Assembly (NCBI GenBank): GCA_003157445.1
Contig: PMJN01000385.1
Location: 1 to 15,071 of the forward strand
Reading direction: 5' to 3'
Length of the DNA: 15,071 nt
Source of the DNA: Micrococcales bacterium
Lineage (GTDB): Bacteria; Actinomycetota; Actinomycetes; Actinomycetales; Dermatophilaceae
The notes below the pieces were generated by a model. The model ran no database searches. It saw only the letters and a list, made by a program, of their open reading frames with translations, and was not told the DNA's origin. The position numbers and the translations under genes are program-made. Positions 5,809-13,573 of this stretch are shown here, piece by piece; positions within the stretch are counted from its first letter, which is position 1, and each line of letters begins with the position of its first letter.

Positions 5809-6396
5809 ATGATCTTCACCGCCGACGCCTGGATCGCAGCAACGAGCCCCGCCATCACTGGGGGCCTGCGCACCTGCACGGCTCGATATAGATTCGCCCC
5901 CATGCTCGCGGCCGGTGGCATCGCTGGCCTGGACCAGGCCAAGAGGTTCGCTCGAACCGCGGTCCCACAGGCAGTCGCCCTGATGGTCCCCGACCTCGGA
6001 ACGAACTCCATGCGTGCAGCAGGTGTCTTGCACGCAGCGCTATACAACCTCGCTGTGGAGGCGGCTCGCCCGAGGGGCAGGTCGTCGCCGTGGCCACCAT
6101 TTCCAGGCGCCCCTATCGCGGCCACCAAGGTGGGCGGCCATGGGGTCGAAATGTTGGATGCAAAGCGTCCGGGCGGCCATCGGCCGCTCGCGCCCGGGCG
6201 TCTCAGACCCGATGGGGACTTCGTCGTGGCCACGACACCACAGACCGGATGCTTCCTCACCTATGCGCAGCAGCGGTGCTACTGGTCTTTGGGTGTCGGA
6301 TCGGGCACGACCACGGCGGTCGTGAGTCTTCTCCGGTGCCATGCTCGGCGCCGGGCACTGGCGGCGACTGCCGCCCCGGCGGGTGCCAGCAGGTGA
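5809..6396 (+). CDS. Hypothetical protein (195 aa)
   Basis: I do not recognise this protein. The ATG at 5809 has GGAGGG at 5800-5805, a good though close ribosome site, and the frame stays open for 195 codons with a fairly high share of G/C at third positions, as expected for coding DNA here. The N-terminal half looks helical and Ala-rich (MIFTADAWIAATSPAITGG ... LGTNSMRAAGVLHAALYNLAVEAARPRG). The second half is Gly/Pro/Arg-rich with three scattered cysteines and looks less protein-like. There is no signal peptide, membrane helix or known motif. The minus strand is also open for 228 codons here, so chance openness in GC-rich sequence is a real alternative. It ends 37 bases before the 64-residue gene at 6434. 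Confidence 0.35.
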   Translation: MIFTADAWIAATSPAITGGLRTCTARYRFAPMLAAGGIAGLDQAKRFARTAVPQAVALMVPDLGTNSMRAAGVLHAALYNLAVEAARPRGRSSPWPPFPGAPIAATKVGGHGVEMLDAKRPGGHRPLAPGRLRPDGDFVVATTPQTGCFLTYAQQRCYWSLGVGSGTTTAVVSLLRCHARRRALAATAAPAGASR

Positions 6397-6433
6397 ATGG
6401 AGCAGCAGAACGAGTTGAGTGGGAAGGAATGTC

Positions 6434-6628
6434 ATGAAGACCAAGACCATCCAAGACAAGGCCATGCAAGCCAAGACCGATCGCGTGCGGTCCACGGCTC
6501 GAGTGCTCGCAGCTTACGACAAGGAGTACCTGCTCACACTAGCCAACCTGTACCACATCGAGATCTGGGACGAAAAGATCGGCAAGGAAGCATTGGTCGC
6601 CATCATTGCGCAGGCCGCATGGAATTGA
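6434..6628 (+). CDS. Small charged helical protein (64 aa), SAP/Rho-N-like
   Basis: A strong ribosome site (AAGGA at 6424-6428) lies five bases before the ATG. The 64-residue product begins MKTKTIQDKAMQAKTDRVRS, a Lys-rich helix-prone head, and continues AAYDKEYLLTLANLYHIEIWDEKIGKEALVAIIAQAAWN. The second half has the spacing of SAP or Rho N-terminal helix-extended-helix motifs (LxxLAxxxxIxxxxKxxKxxLxxxI), often used for nucleic-acid binding. The composition is unlike the surrounding frames: fewer prolines and arginines, and a proper hydrophobic pattern. It is the most convincing of the small genes. The function is unknown and the SAP-like call is tentative. It is convergent with the htrA gene, with a hairpin between them. 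Confidence 0.65.
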   Translation: MKTKTIQDKAMQAKTDRVRSTARVLAAYDKEYLLTLANLYHIEIWDEKIGKEALVAIIAQAAWN

Positions 6629-6720
6629 GGTGACCCCTGTTCGATCTTGCCGGATCCACCGATCACGGTCATCTACTGAGAAGAGCACAATGCTGCCTCG
6701 CTGCCAGAAGGGTCGGCGGT

Positions 6721-6746
6721 CACTGCTCGCCTCACAGCCAGCAGTG
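6721..6746. terminator. Hairpin between convergent small gene and htrA
   Basis: CACTGCT (6721-6727) and AGCAGTG (6740-6746) form a perfect 7-bp stem around a 12-base loop, in the 213-bp gap between the stops of the 64-residue gene (plus) and htrA (minus). There is no T-run. A shared terminator is plausible but not certain. Confidence 0.35.
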
Positions 6747-6841
6747 CCAGCCCCATCGACTCGTTGTGCCGAGAATCAGTTCTGCCCCTTCCCTATCCAC
6801 CGGAAGACACATGCCGCTGCACCTTGTCCGATCTGCTTGCG

Positions 6842-8152
6842 TTACGGGGTCGTGGCCGGTTTGGCGATGAGGGTGACGTTGACATTCCGGGGCTGACCGT
6901 TTCGCACGACCGTGAAAGCCACTGTGTCCCCCACAGTGAACTCATGTATCTGAGCGACCAGCGACAGGGACCCGTCAATAGGGTTGCCGTCTACTGCGAC
7001 AATGGCGTCGCCGGCCTTCAGCCCCGCCTGGTCGGCCGGAGTCCCGTTGACCACGGTGGCGAGCACCGCTGCGGCGCGCTTTGCGGATCCGTCAGTCACA
7101 ACGCCGTCTTTGGCGCTGACCCCCAGGTAGGGGTGGGTGGCTGTACCGGAGGTGATCAGCTGGCTGGCGATCAACCTGGCCTCGTTGACCGGGATCGCGA
7201 AACCGATCCCGATGCTACCGCTCTGAGAGGACGAACCACTAGAGGACCCAAGCGAGGCGATGGCCGAGTTGATCCCGATCAGCTGGCCACTGGCATTGAC
7301 CAGCGCGCCGCCGCTGTTGCCCGGGTTGATCGCGGCACTGGTCTGGATCGCGTTGGTCACCACCGGATCTGCGGACTGCGGGGCGTTGGACGCATCTGAA
7401 GTAGTAACAGGCCGGTTGAGCGCACTGACGATCCCAGTAGTTACCGTGCCGGCCAGACCCAGCGGGTTCCCAACAGCCATAACCGGGTCACCAACCTTGA
7501 TGAGGTTGGCGTCCCCCAGCGCAATGGGCTTGAGGTCACGCGGCGCGTTGGTCAGATTGATGACCGCCAGGTCTGTGGACGGGTCGGTGCCCACAACGGT
7601 CGCGCCGTAGGTCCGGTCATCGTTCAGAGTCACCGTGAGCTGGGAGCCCGTCCCGCCACCGGTCACAACGTGGTTGTTGGTCAGGATGTGACCCTGGGTG
7701 TCGTAGACGACACCCGAGCCCTGCCCGCTGCCCGAGCTGCCGGTCACCGAGATGGACACGACGCTGGGTGAGACCACACCAGCGGTGACCGCCCAGTTGG
7801 GGGCGGCGGGGTTGGCCTGCCGTACTGGCGCAGGAGAAGTTGCCACTGACAGCGGGGTCGGCGCCGCAGCAGAGGATGCGTTGTCGTTGCGGGCGAGGCC
7901 ATACGTGCTAGCGCCGGCCAGGGCTGCGGCGACCACGGCGACCGCGGCGAGCTCGGCCAACCTGCGGGTCCTGGCCGAATGAGACGATTCTGCTGCAGGC
8001 TGCGCCTGCGCGGCCGGGCGCGCCTCAGCCGGAGCCTGGGGGAAGACCGGGGAGTATCCCGGGTACTGCGCCTGCTCCTGCCAGAGCGGCACTGTGTGCG
8101 GCGACACATCCTCGGGTGGCTGTGGCGACTGGGACGGAGGCTGCTGCGTCAT
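6842..8152 (-). CDS. Membrane-anchored HtrA/DegP-like serine protease with PDZ domain
   Basis: This is an envelope quality-control protease of the S1C (DegP/HtrA/PepD) family. Residues count from the ATG at 8150-8152, chosen because GGAG lies six bases before it; a codon four residues upstream (8162-8164) lacks a ribosome site. A proline/glutamine-rich cytoplasmic head (1-60) is followed by one membrane helix (about 66-86), so the protease domain faces outside. The catalytic triad is complete: His161 in LTNNHVV, Asp194 in DPSTDLAVI and Ser280 in NPGNSGGAL. A PDZ domain occupies about 336-430 (YLGVSAKDG ... GTPADQAGLKAGDAIVAVDG). The length of 436 and the domain order match mycobacterial PepD-type proteins. 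A dyad lies upstream. It probably degrades or refolds damaged extracytoplasmic proteins. The call is firm; the exact orthologue is not determined. Confidence 0.95.
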   Translation of the reverse strand: MTQQPPSQSPQPPEDVSPHTVPLWQEQAQYPGYSPVFPQAPAEARPAAQAQPAAESSHSARTRRLAELAAVAVVAAALAGASTYGLARNDNASSAAAPTPLSVATSPAPVRQANPAAPNWAVTAGVVSPSVVSISVTGSSGSGQGSGVVYDTQGHILTNNHVVTGGGTGSQLTVTLNDDRTYGATVVGTDPSTDLAVINLTNAPRDLKPIALGDANLIKVGDPVMAVGNPLGLAGTVTTGIVSALNRPVTTSDASNAPQSADPVVTNAIQTSAAINPGNSGGALVNASGQLIGINSAIASLGSSSGSSSQSGSIGIGFAIPVNEARLIASQLITSGTATHPYLGVSAKDGVVTDGSAKRAAAVLATVVNGTPADQAGLKAGDAIVAVDGNPIDGSLSLVAQIHEFTVGDTVAFTVVRNGQPRNVNVTLIAKPATTP

Positions 8153-8236
8153 CGGGATCTCCATGGACGTCGATAGGTCAAGTCAATTCCACGAACCTCA
8201 CAGCAGGCTGGATTCTACCTGGGAGTCTGCTGTGGG
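8153..8236 (-). promoter_or_regulatory. htrA upstream region with an inverted repeat
   Basis: An inverted repeat CACAGCAG (8199-8206) / CTGCTGTG (8227-8234), extendable to ten pairs with one G-U, flanks a 20-base interval 47-82 bases upstream of the start. On the htrA strand a TAGAAT hexamer, one base off a -10 consensus, lies inside this interval. The dyad could be an operator over the promoter. No good -35 box is visible, so an alternative sigma factor is possible (inference). Confidence 0.35.
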
Positions 8237-9090
8237 CAGATCGACTCCATGGCATCAGGACGCAGCCCTGTTCCATCCAGATCAGAGACGAACAGCCGCT
8301 GCTTCGCCCGAGAACCGAACAGGTCACGGTGCTGCTATATCGACCATCAACCACCAACATCGTCGGTCCCGCTGGGCCGTGACCTGCCGGTCGGCGCGTT
8401 CCGTGATCAATCCCGGACACTATCTTGCAGTCCATCGTGCGTGAGGCGATCTTTTTTGAAGAAGACGGGACGCTCGTGCCAGGCACAATCTCGCCCCAAC
8501 ACCTGGCATTTCCTCGGTCACCTTCCCGCCCTGGGCGGTGCTGAAGATGCCTGCGCTGCGGGCACGCTGACCCACCAGCGAGTGTCTGTGCTCGATGCGT
8601 GGGGTTGGGCGGTCGAAGGCCTTCTGAGGTCGGCGACTGGCTGGACCTACTGCCCCTAGTGCGCGGATTACCAAGGTCGTCTGTTGGTGCCGGGAACAGC
8701 GGCTGGTTCCGTTGTTGGCCACCCTTGCGTGGGAGCGCATTGGTCTGTACTTCCGTGAAGGTTCGGCTTCGACGGTGCTTGCGGGCCGAGTCTGGTCTTC
8801 GAGGGGCGCTGCACGGCCGAGGTCGCCACGGACTTCGATGAGCATATGAAGCGGGACCACGCCCTCGCAGCGGCCGCTCGTCTTGGCCTCGATTGCTCGT
8901 GTGAGCGTCGAGGCCAACGGCCTTCGCGCGTTGTTGCCCGACCTGACGGCGTGGTTGCCGAGCCTTAGCTGTCGTTAACGGTGGGTCGATCCTGCGGATG
9001 ATCAGATCGGTGCGAGACGATCAGCTCCCAGCCGGTTGCCTGGCCAGCTGGCTATGCATCTGAACACAGCAGACGGCCCGTCGCCAACGC
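8237..9090. other. Gene-poor stretch with possible decayed coding fragment
   Basis: About 850 bp lack a gene I can support. On the plus strand around 8793-8900 a protein-like piece, VFEGRCTAEVATDFDEHMKRDHALAAAARLGLD, appears without a start. Upstream in other phases is VSVLDAWGWAVEGLLRSATGWTYCP. The CxAxVAxxFDEHMKRDH spacing hints at a zinc-finger-like remnant but is too short to assign. The rest shows nothing recognisable. Confidence 0.35.
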
Positions 9091-9180
9091 AGAGCCCTAA
9101 ACCCGGGCAGTGCCAGAGGCGCCGCGGGGATGGCGAGTCGACTTTGACGCCGCCTGGTGGCAAGAAGCCTCCAGCGCCAT

Positions 9181-9225
9181 GGGGGGGGTGCCAAGCCCGG
9201 TCGGGCCGTCCCAACCGGGCTTGGC
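9181..9225. repeat. G8 homopolymer beside a perfect 12-bp inverted repeat
   Basis: Eight G residues (9181-9188) are followed by GCCAAGCCCGGT (9190-9201) and its exact reverse complement ACCGGGCTTGGC (9214-9225) around a 12-base loop. Both fall in the 3' end of the S53 remnant, where the stem encodes parts of AKPGW and TGLG. The homopolymer coincides with the point where the frame departs from the family. Confidence 0.8.
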
Positions 9226-9958
9226 GTTGCACAGCACAGTCCTGCACGAACCGTTGCTGCCGCTGGTCACGTCGTTTAACGCTGAGGTGTGCCTGTAGGG
9301 GTGGGTGCCGTAGTTGAAGGTCTTGGCATTGCCCGCCAGTGCGTACACACTCGCGATCAGCGGCGACGACACGCTGGTGCCGCCGAACACGAGCCAGCCG
9401 CCAGCGCCCTGGAAGGTGTAACTGTCGAAGACCGCGACGCAGGTGCTGGGGTCGGCGACCGCGCTGACGTCGACCACGGCCCGCTTAGCGCAGACACCGG
9501 TGATGTTGGTGACCAACGACTGCCAATTCGGCTGGCGGTCGTACGCCGAACAGCCCGAGCCACCCCCGAACCAGCCAGTCTCGCTCCAGCCGCAAGGGGA
9601 GCTGGACCTGCGAAGGCTGGTGCCACCGACCGCGGTAACGAACCGTGATGCGGCCGGGTAATGCACCCCGTAGCCACCATCTCCGGAACTGGCCCTAATC
9701 GCGACCCCCGGGTGGTTGAAGTAGCGGGCGTCATAGCTCGGGTCGCCGCTAGACGCCTGGCCGCCATAGCTGTTGCTGATCTCGGTCGCGCCGAGCAGGG
9801 CGACCCGGTCTTGGGCCCAGGGTGTCTTGACGCTCGCTGAGCGCCAGAGCGGATTCTCGCCGCCGAGCGATAGTCGACGGCATTCATCCCCAGGGGGAAC
9901 CTGACCAGGCGCGGCCGGGAGCGACCTCTCGTAGATGGCCAAGACCGATATGGCCGCA

Positions 9959-9988
9959 ATCAGTGCGGAGGCGATCAGTGCGGAGGCG
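9959..9988. repeat. 15-bp tandem duplication (ATCAGTGCGGAGGCG x2)
   Basis: Two exact copies, at 9959-9973 and 9974-9988, followed by ATCATG, make the IASAL-IASAL start of the S53 remnant on the minus strand. The period is a multiple of three, so the frame is kept. Confidence 0.9.
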
Positions 9989-9993
9989 ATCAT

Positions 9994-10319
9994 GTGAGAT
10001 CAAGCAGATGACGAGCTGTCGCTCTACTGCTGAGCCGTTGGAAGCGCAAGATCCTCCTGTGGCGGGATAACTGCGCGGATTGCGGGGTGTCGGTTGGTCA
10101 TCCCTACCGGGTTCCCCATGAAGTCCCGCCACCTCCGGCGGCGCTCCCATCGGCACACAGGTCAGAGGCCGCTGTCGGAGCCTGTCGCCGCTCGACATCG
10201 GCGCGAGTGATTCAACTCACAAAACCAGACTGAGTCGAGCCAACCAAGAAGGCCACCGGGGATCTATTAATAGTTCATCCATCATCAAGTGCACAGTGGT
10301 CACAAGGAGAGTCAGAACA
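9994..10319. promoter_or_regulatory. Divergent gap between S53 remnant and the secreted repeat protein
   Basis: These 326 bp hold no supported gene. A CTATTAATAG palindrome at 10264-10273 is AT-rich against a GC-rich background and lies about 50 bases before the secreted protein's start. It may contain its -10 element or an operator. No clear -35 box is visible. Confidence 0.35.
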
Positions 10320-11126
10320 ATGAAGAATCTGAACGTTCGGTCGGCATTCAACTCGGGGCCGAGACCGCACAAGAGGCGGGCTGGGGCGGTCCCGGTGGTC
10401 GCTCTACTGGGTGCAGCGGCCGCCTTTGTGTTGGTGCCACAGTCCGGGGCAACCGCAGCAACGGCCACTTCGCCGTTGATCGGACACCTGGACTCGGTCA
10501 CCGTCGCGACCGGAGAGGTTGTGCTGCACGGGTGGGCCGCAGACCTGAGCACACCGCACATCGCGACACACATCCGTTACACCGTTGGTACTGCGGCGTC
10601 GGGCACGTCCCTTGCCCAAGACTCGCGCCCCGATGTTGGACTGGCATACCCGAGCCTGGGCACCCTGCACGGGTTCAACGTACCCGTGTATGTACCGCCC
10701 GGCAGTTACCCGGTGTGTGCGACGATTAACGAACCCAGTGCCGGGCCTGCCAAGTCCCTCGGCTGTCTGCAAGTCACCGTTCCGGCCGACCATGGACCAC
10801 TCGGCCACCTCGACACAGCCCGATCGGTAGGCGGTTCCCGCATCGAGGTCACAGGATGGACGTTCGACCCCGACGCCCCCACCACGGCATCCACCATCGG
10901 GATCTACGTCGGTGGCCCGTTTGGATCCGCATTTGTCGCCTACGCTGCCCAAGCTGACCAGCCTCGCCCCGACGTTGCCTCGGTCTTCCCCAGCGCCGGG
11001 CCCCTACACGGGTTCGACGTGACGGTTGCCGGACGTCCAGGCACCTACCCGGTCTGCGTGTATGGCAATAACAACTACATCTACGGCGCGCCGCTGTTAC
11101 TGGGCTGCCTAACAGTCACCGGCTGA
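10320..11126 (+). CDS. Secreted protein with two tandem ~100-residue actinobacterial repeat modules
   Basis: The 268-residue protein has a Sec-type signal: Lys/Arg-rich head (HKRR near 17-20), hydrophobic core AVPVVALLGAAAAFVLV (about 23-39), and a likely cleavage after the ATA near 44-46. Two homologous modules follow, 55-154 and 161-267. Each opens with GHLD, has an (L/T)GWxxD strand, an RPDV...(Y/F)PS(L/A)GxLHGF(N/D)V segment and a PGxYPVC ... LGCLxVT end. Cys pairs 133/149 and 246/263 probably form disulfides. Such modules are known as repeats in secreted actinobacterial proteins, often next to hydrolase domains, and their ligand is unclear to me. The ATG at 10320 follows AAGGAG (10304-10309). 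It is divergent from the S53 remnant and ends before a strong hairpin. Secretion and repeats are firm, function is not. Confidence 0.8.
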   Translation: MKNLNVRSAFNSGPRPHKRRAGAVPVVALLGAAAAFVLVPQSGATAATATSPLIGHLDSVTVATGEVVLHGWAADLSTPHIATHIRYTVGTAASGTSLAQDSRPDVGLAYPSLGTLHGFNVPVYVPPGSYPVCATINEPSAGPAKSLGCLQVTVPADHGPLGHLDTARSVGGSRIEVTGWTFDPDAPTTASTIGIYVGGPFGSAFVAYAAQADQPRPDVASVFPSAGPLHGFDVTVAGRPGTYPVCVYGNNNYIYGAPLLLGCLTVTG

Positions 11127-11147
11127 AGTCGGGCACGGCGTGACTTC

Positions 11148-11183
11148 CCGGCCAGCTCGGCAGATGTCTGCCCAGCTGGCCGG
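11148..11183. terminator. Strong hairpin terminator after the secreted repeat protein
   Basis: CCGGCCAGCT (11148-11157) pairs with AGCTGGCCGG (11174-11183). After one C-C mismatch, GGCAGA pairs with TCTGCC around a 2-base tip, so the 36 bases are almost fully paired. It starts 22 bases after the stop codon at 11126. There is no T-run, as in many actinobacterial I-shaped terminators. Confidence 0.75.
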
Positions 11184-12061
11184 CCGCTGTCGACAGGCAA
11201 GCGACGATCCCGCCAAATTCGCACCGACCCTTCCAGTCAGGACAGCGGTGCTCGCGGTCGCTAGCCCGACAGTCGCGCTGATCTTCGTCGCGGCCTATCT
11301 GGCCGGCGACCTGTTCTACGCGCGAGACGCACGCCGGAGGCCACAACGCGGGTCAGGACCCCGGCAACCTCGAGCGCGAACTCGCAGCAGCAGACGTCGG
11401 CCACCTCGCCGACAAGACGACGACTCAGACACGCCAGCCCCTTGTCTGCGCCACCCCCGTGGCCTTCGCCCAAGTCACCCTTTGCGCCACCCCCCAATCG
11501 CGTAGACAGCCACCAAGCGCAGCCCTAGGTCAACGAAGGCCGTGGTGAGAGCCACAACCCAACATCACGAGGAACAGGTCAGGGAGCTGTGAGCAATCGG
11601 CCAACAAGATACCCGGATGCGAGGCCGGTCAGGGTACAGGCGACGACGACGAAACCGCCGACGGACGGCCCAGATCTGGGGCGTCCCTTCCGCCAGCCAT
11701 GCCATCTTGGGCTCATGACGCGGCCTCTCGCGGACGCGGAACTGCAGGAGTAAGTGGCCGAGCTTCGGGACCAGCGCTCTGACGCCGAGCATCTGGAGCT
11801 CGCGTCATGGCGTGCGCCCAGCTGTTGTCCTGACGGACCACCATTGTGGTCGGTGCGCGAACTGGGACTAGATTCCCAGTCGATCTCCCCGACCCAGCCC
11901 ACGTCGGCCGAGCCCCGAACGACCCCCCTCGTGCTTTGTCCGCGCGGCGGCGGCTTCGTGTTGACGATTTAGACTCCCATGACCGGGCTGGCCGCATACT
12001 GCCCCTCTTAGCGAACGCAGCTTTCCCTTGGTGGGCTACCGGCGCGATCAGGTCTCTTGGA
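11184..12061. other. Gene-poor stretch with a possible small pseudogene
   Basis: Nearly 880 bp without a supported gene. At 11715 a frame MTRPLADAELQE is stopped by TAA (11751-11753) and continues in the same phase as VAELRDQRSDAEHLELASW, a charged helix-like pattern that may be a small coiled-coil gene with one nonsense change. Around 11250-11320 a hydrophobic piece, VLAVASPTVALIFVAAYLAGDLFYARDARRR, could be a membrane remnant. Neither has a good ribosome site, and the remainder shows nothing. Confidence 0.35.
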
Positions 12062-13573
12062 TCAATACCCGTGGTGAATCTCGAGTAGGTCGTGGCACGT
12101 GTGGACCTCGCCGTCGGGTCCGGTCCATACGAGCGTCGCGCGTCCGGTCGCCAGATCGGCGTCGAGCGCTGCGCTCTGGCCAGCAGCAGCGGTCCAAGTC
12201 AGGCTGACTCGGGAGCCGTCCCCGCCGACCTCACAGTGGCCCGCGAACCCCGGGTGGGCGTTGCGGAAGCGGATGAGCGCAACCAGGGCGGCCACGACGG
12301 GCCGAGCGAGGTCTCGGGCGATCTCGTCAGGTGCATAAGAATGCCGGTTGATGTCCCGTCCCACCCCGGACCGCGCGAACAGGTCCATGTCGTTGTGCCC
12401 GGCGAGCAGGCCGACGTAGTAGATCTGCGGGATCCCAGGGGTGAAGAACTGCACCGCGCGAGCCAGCAGATAGGCCATGTCGTCGCGGCCTAGGGCGTCG
12501 TAGTAGGTGCAGTTGACCTGGTAGACATCCACGTTGGAAGCCGCCCAGCCGGTCGCCTGCCGCGACTGCCCGCCGGACCGCTCGTGGATGGCCTCGACCA
12601 GCGCATCGACCTGAGCTGGGGTGAGCAGGCCGGCTCGGCCGTCGCCCATCTGGTCGGGCCCGACGTCGATCACCCCGATTCCGTCATGGGTGTCCAGTAC
12701 CGTGACCGCGTTGGTGGGCCGTACGGCGAGCCATCTGCGCAGCGGAGCCGCATCGGCTGTGTACAGCGCGTGCAGCAGCAGAGGTGCCAGCGCGAAGTCG
12801 TACACCCGGTCCACCGCCGACGCGATCGCGATCTGCCGCTCGAAGTGCGCGTGGATCTCCACGAGTACCTGCATCCCGAGCTTGCGCGCACGCGCCGTGA
12901 GTTCGTCAATGAACCCGAGCGTGGCGGTGGTCATGAACGAGGACGTGCCGGCAGTCTTGATCGCATAGCCCACCGCGTCCAGGCGCACCATCGACACGCC
13001 GCCGGCGGCGAGGGCCACCAAGACCCGGTCCAGGTAGGCCATGCCCGCCGGGTCGAACAGGTTCAGGTCGATCTGCGCACTGGTGAACGTTGTCCACACC
13101 AGCCGGCGCCGCTGCCCCAACGTCAGGGCCGTAAACGGCAGGCCCAGGCGCGGGCGGTAGATCCCCACCAGCTCGGTCTCGCTCGCACCCCTCGGGTACA
13201 CGTCGGACATCGTCAAGAACATGCCCGCGTACGGCGAGTCGTCACCGCGGGCGAGCACGTCGCGGAACTGAGCCGAATCCGCCGAGACGTGGTTGACGAT
13301 GAGGTCGACCATCAGCGCGTAGTCGTCTGCAAGAGCCCGCACGTCATCCCACGACCCGAGCCGGGGGTCGACCTCGGTGTGGTCCATGGGGTCGAAGCCC
13401 GCATCAGCTCCGTCGAACGGGGTGAAGAACGGCAGCACGTGTACCCCAGCGAAGAGCCCCCCCAGCGGCCCGTCCAGGATTTCGTGCAACCCCGCCAGGC
13501 TGCCTCCGAACCGGTCCGCATACGCGATCAGCTGAGCTTTCTCCCCAGGGGCAATCTCGCCCATGTCACTCAC
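12062..13573 (-). CDS. Sucrose phosphorylase (GH13 subfamily 18)
   Basis: This cytosolic enzyme cleaves sucrose with phosphate to glucose-1-phosphate and fructose, saving one ATP. The 503 residues follow the family end to end: QLIAYADRFGG (14-24), GVHVLPFFTPFDGADAGFDP (43-62), DLIVNHVS (90-97), then nucleophile Asp199 in VRLDAVGY, acid/base Glu239 in VEIHAHFE and stabiliser Asp297 in LDTHDGIG. The acceptor-site loops IYRPRLGLPF (138-147) and AASNVDVYQ (344-352) match sucrose-active members, which argues against glucosylglycerol or glucosylglycerate phosphorylases, though specificity needs testing. The start is GTG at 13571-13573, with AGGA about seven bases before it. A TTGTTC/TATATC pair lies just upstream as a possible promoter with a very short leader. 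The LacI gene upstream in the same orientation is the likely regulator. Confidence 0.92.
   Translation of the reverse strand: MSDMGEIAPGEKAQLIAYADRFGGSLAGLHEILDGPLGGLFAGVHVLPFFTPFDGADAGFDPMDHTEVDPRLGSWDDVRALADDYALMVDLIVNHVSADSAQFRDVLARGDDSPYAGMFLTMSDVYPRGASETELVGIYRPRLGLPFTALTLGQRRRLVWTTFTSAQIDLNLFDPAGMAYLDRVLVALAAGGVSMVRLDAVGYAIKTAGTSSFMTTATLGFIDELTARARKLGMQVLVEIHAHFERQIAIASAVDRVYDFALAPLLLHALYTADAAPLRRWLAVRPTNAVTVLDTHDGIGVIDVGPDQMGDGRAGLLTPAQVDALVEAIHERSGGQSRQATGWAASNVDVYQVNCTYYDALGRDDMAYLLARAVQFFTPGIPQIYYVGLLAGHNDMDLFARSGVGRDINRHSYAPDEIARDLARPVVAALVALIRFRNAHPGFAGHCEVGGDGSRVSLTWTAAAGQSAALDADLATGRATLVWTGPDGEVHTCHDLLEIHHGY

Larger units (their letters stand above)
9097..9993 (-). pseudogene. 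Truncated S53 (sedolisin-type) peptidase remnant
   Basis: Residues 54-270 match the C-terminal half of secreted S53 serine-carboxyl peptidases: GATEISNSYGG (68-78), YFNHPGVAI (91-99), ASSGDGGYGV with the oxyanion-type Asp105, YPAASRFVTAVGGTSL, GSGCSAYDRQPNWQ, VDVSAVADPST, then GGTSVSSP with the nucleophile Ser207, and NDVTSGSNG ... GWDGPTGLGTP near the calcium site. The N-terminal half, which carries the catalytic Glu and Asp and the propeptide, is missing. It is replaced by an unrelated 50-residue head whose hydrophobic start contains a duplicated IASAL pentapeptide from a 15-bp tandem repeat. After GTP the frame leaves the family at a G8 tract; the next phase reads HGAGGF, like the normal end. 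An active peptidase is unlikely. No clear ribosome site precedes the ATG. Confidence 0.8.

Noticed and set aside
5574..6260. 228-codon minus-strand frame opposite the 5809-6396 frame
   Set aside because: It lacks a ribosome site at its start, and its composition is Arg/Pro/Ala-rich with no motif. Part of it (MAGLVAAIQASA) resembles spurious translations known from repetitive DNA.
3592..6628. Integrated mobile element or prophage containing the small ORFs
   Set aside because: I see no integrase, transposase, replication gene, flanking direct repeats or intact tRNA target. An XRE-like protein alone is not enough.
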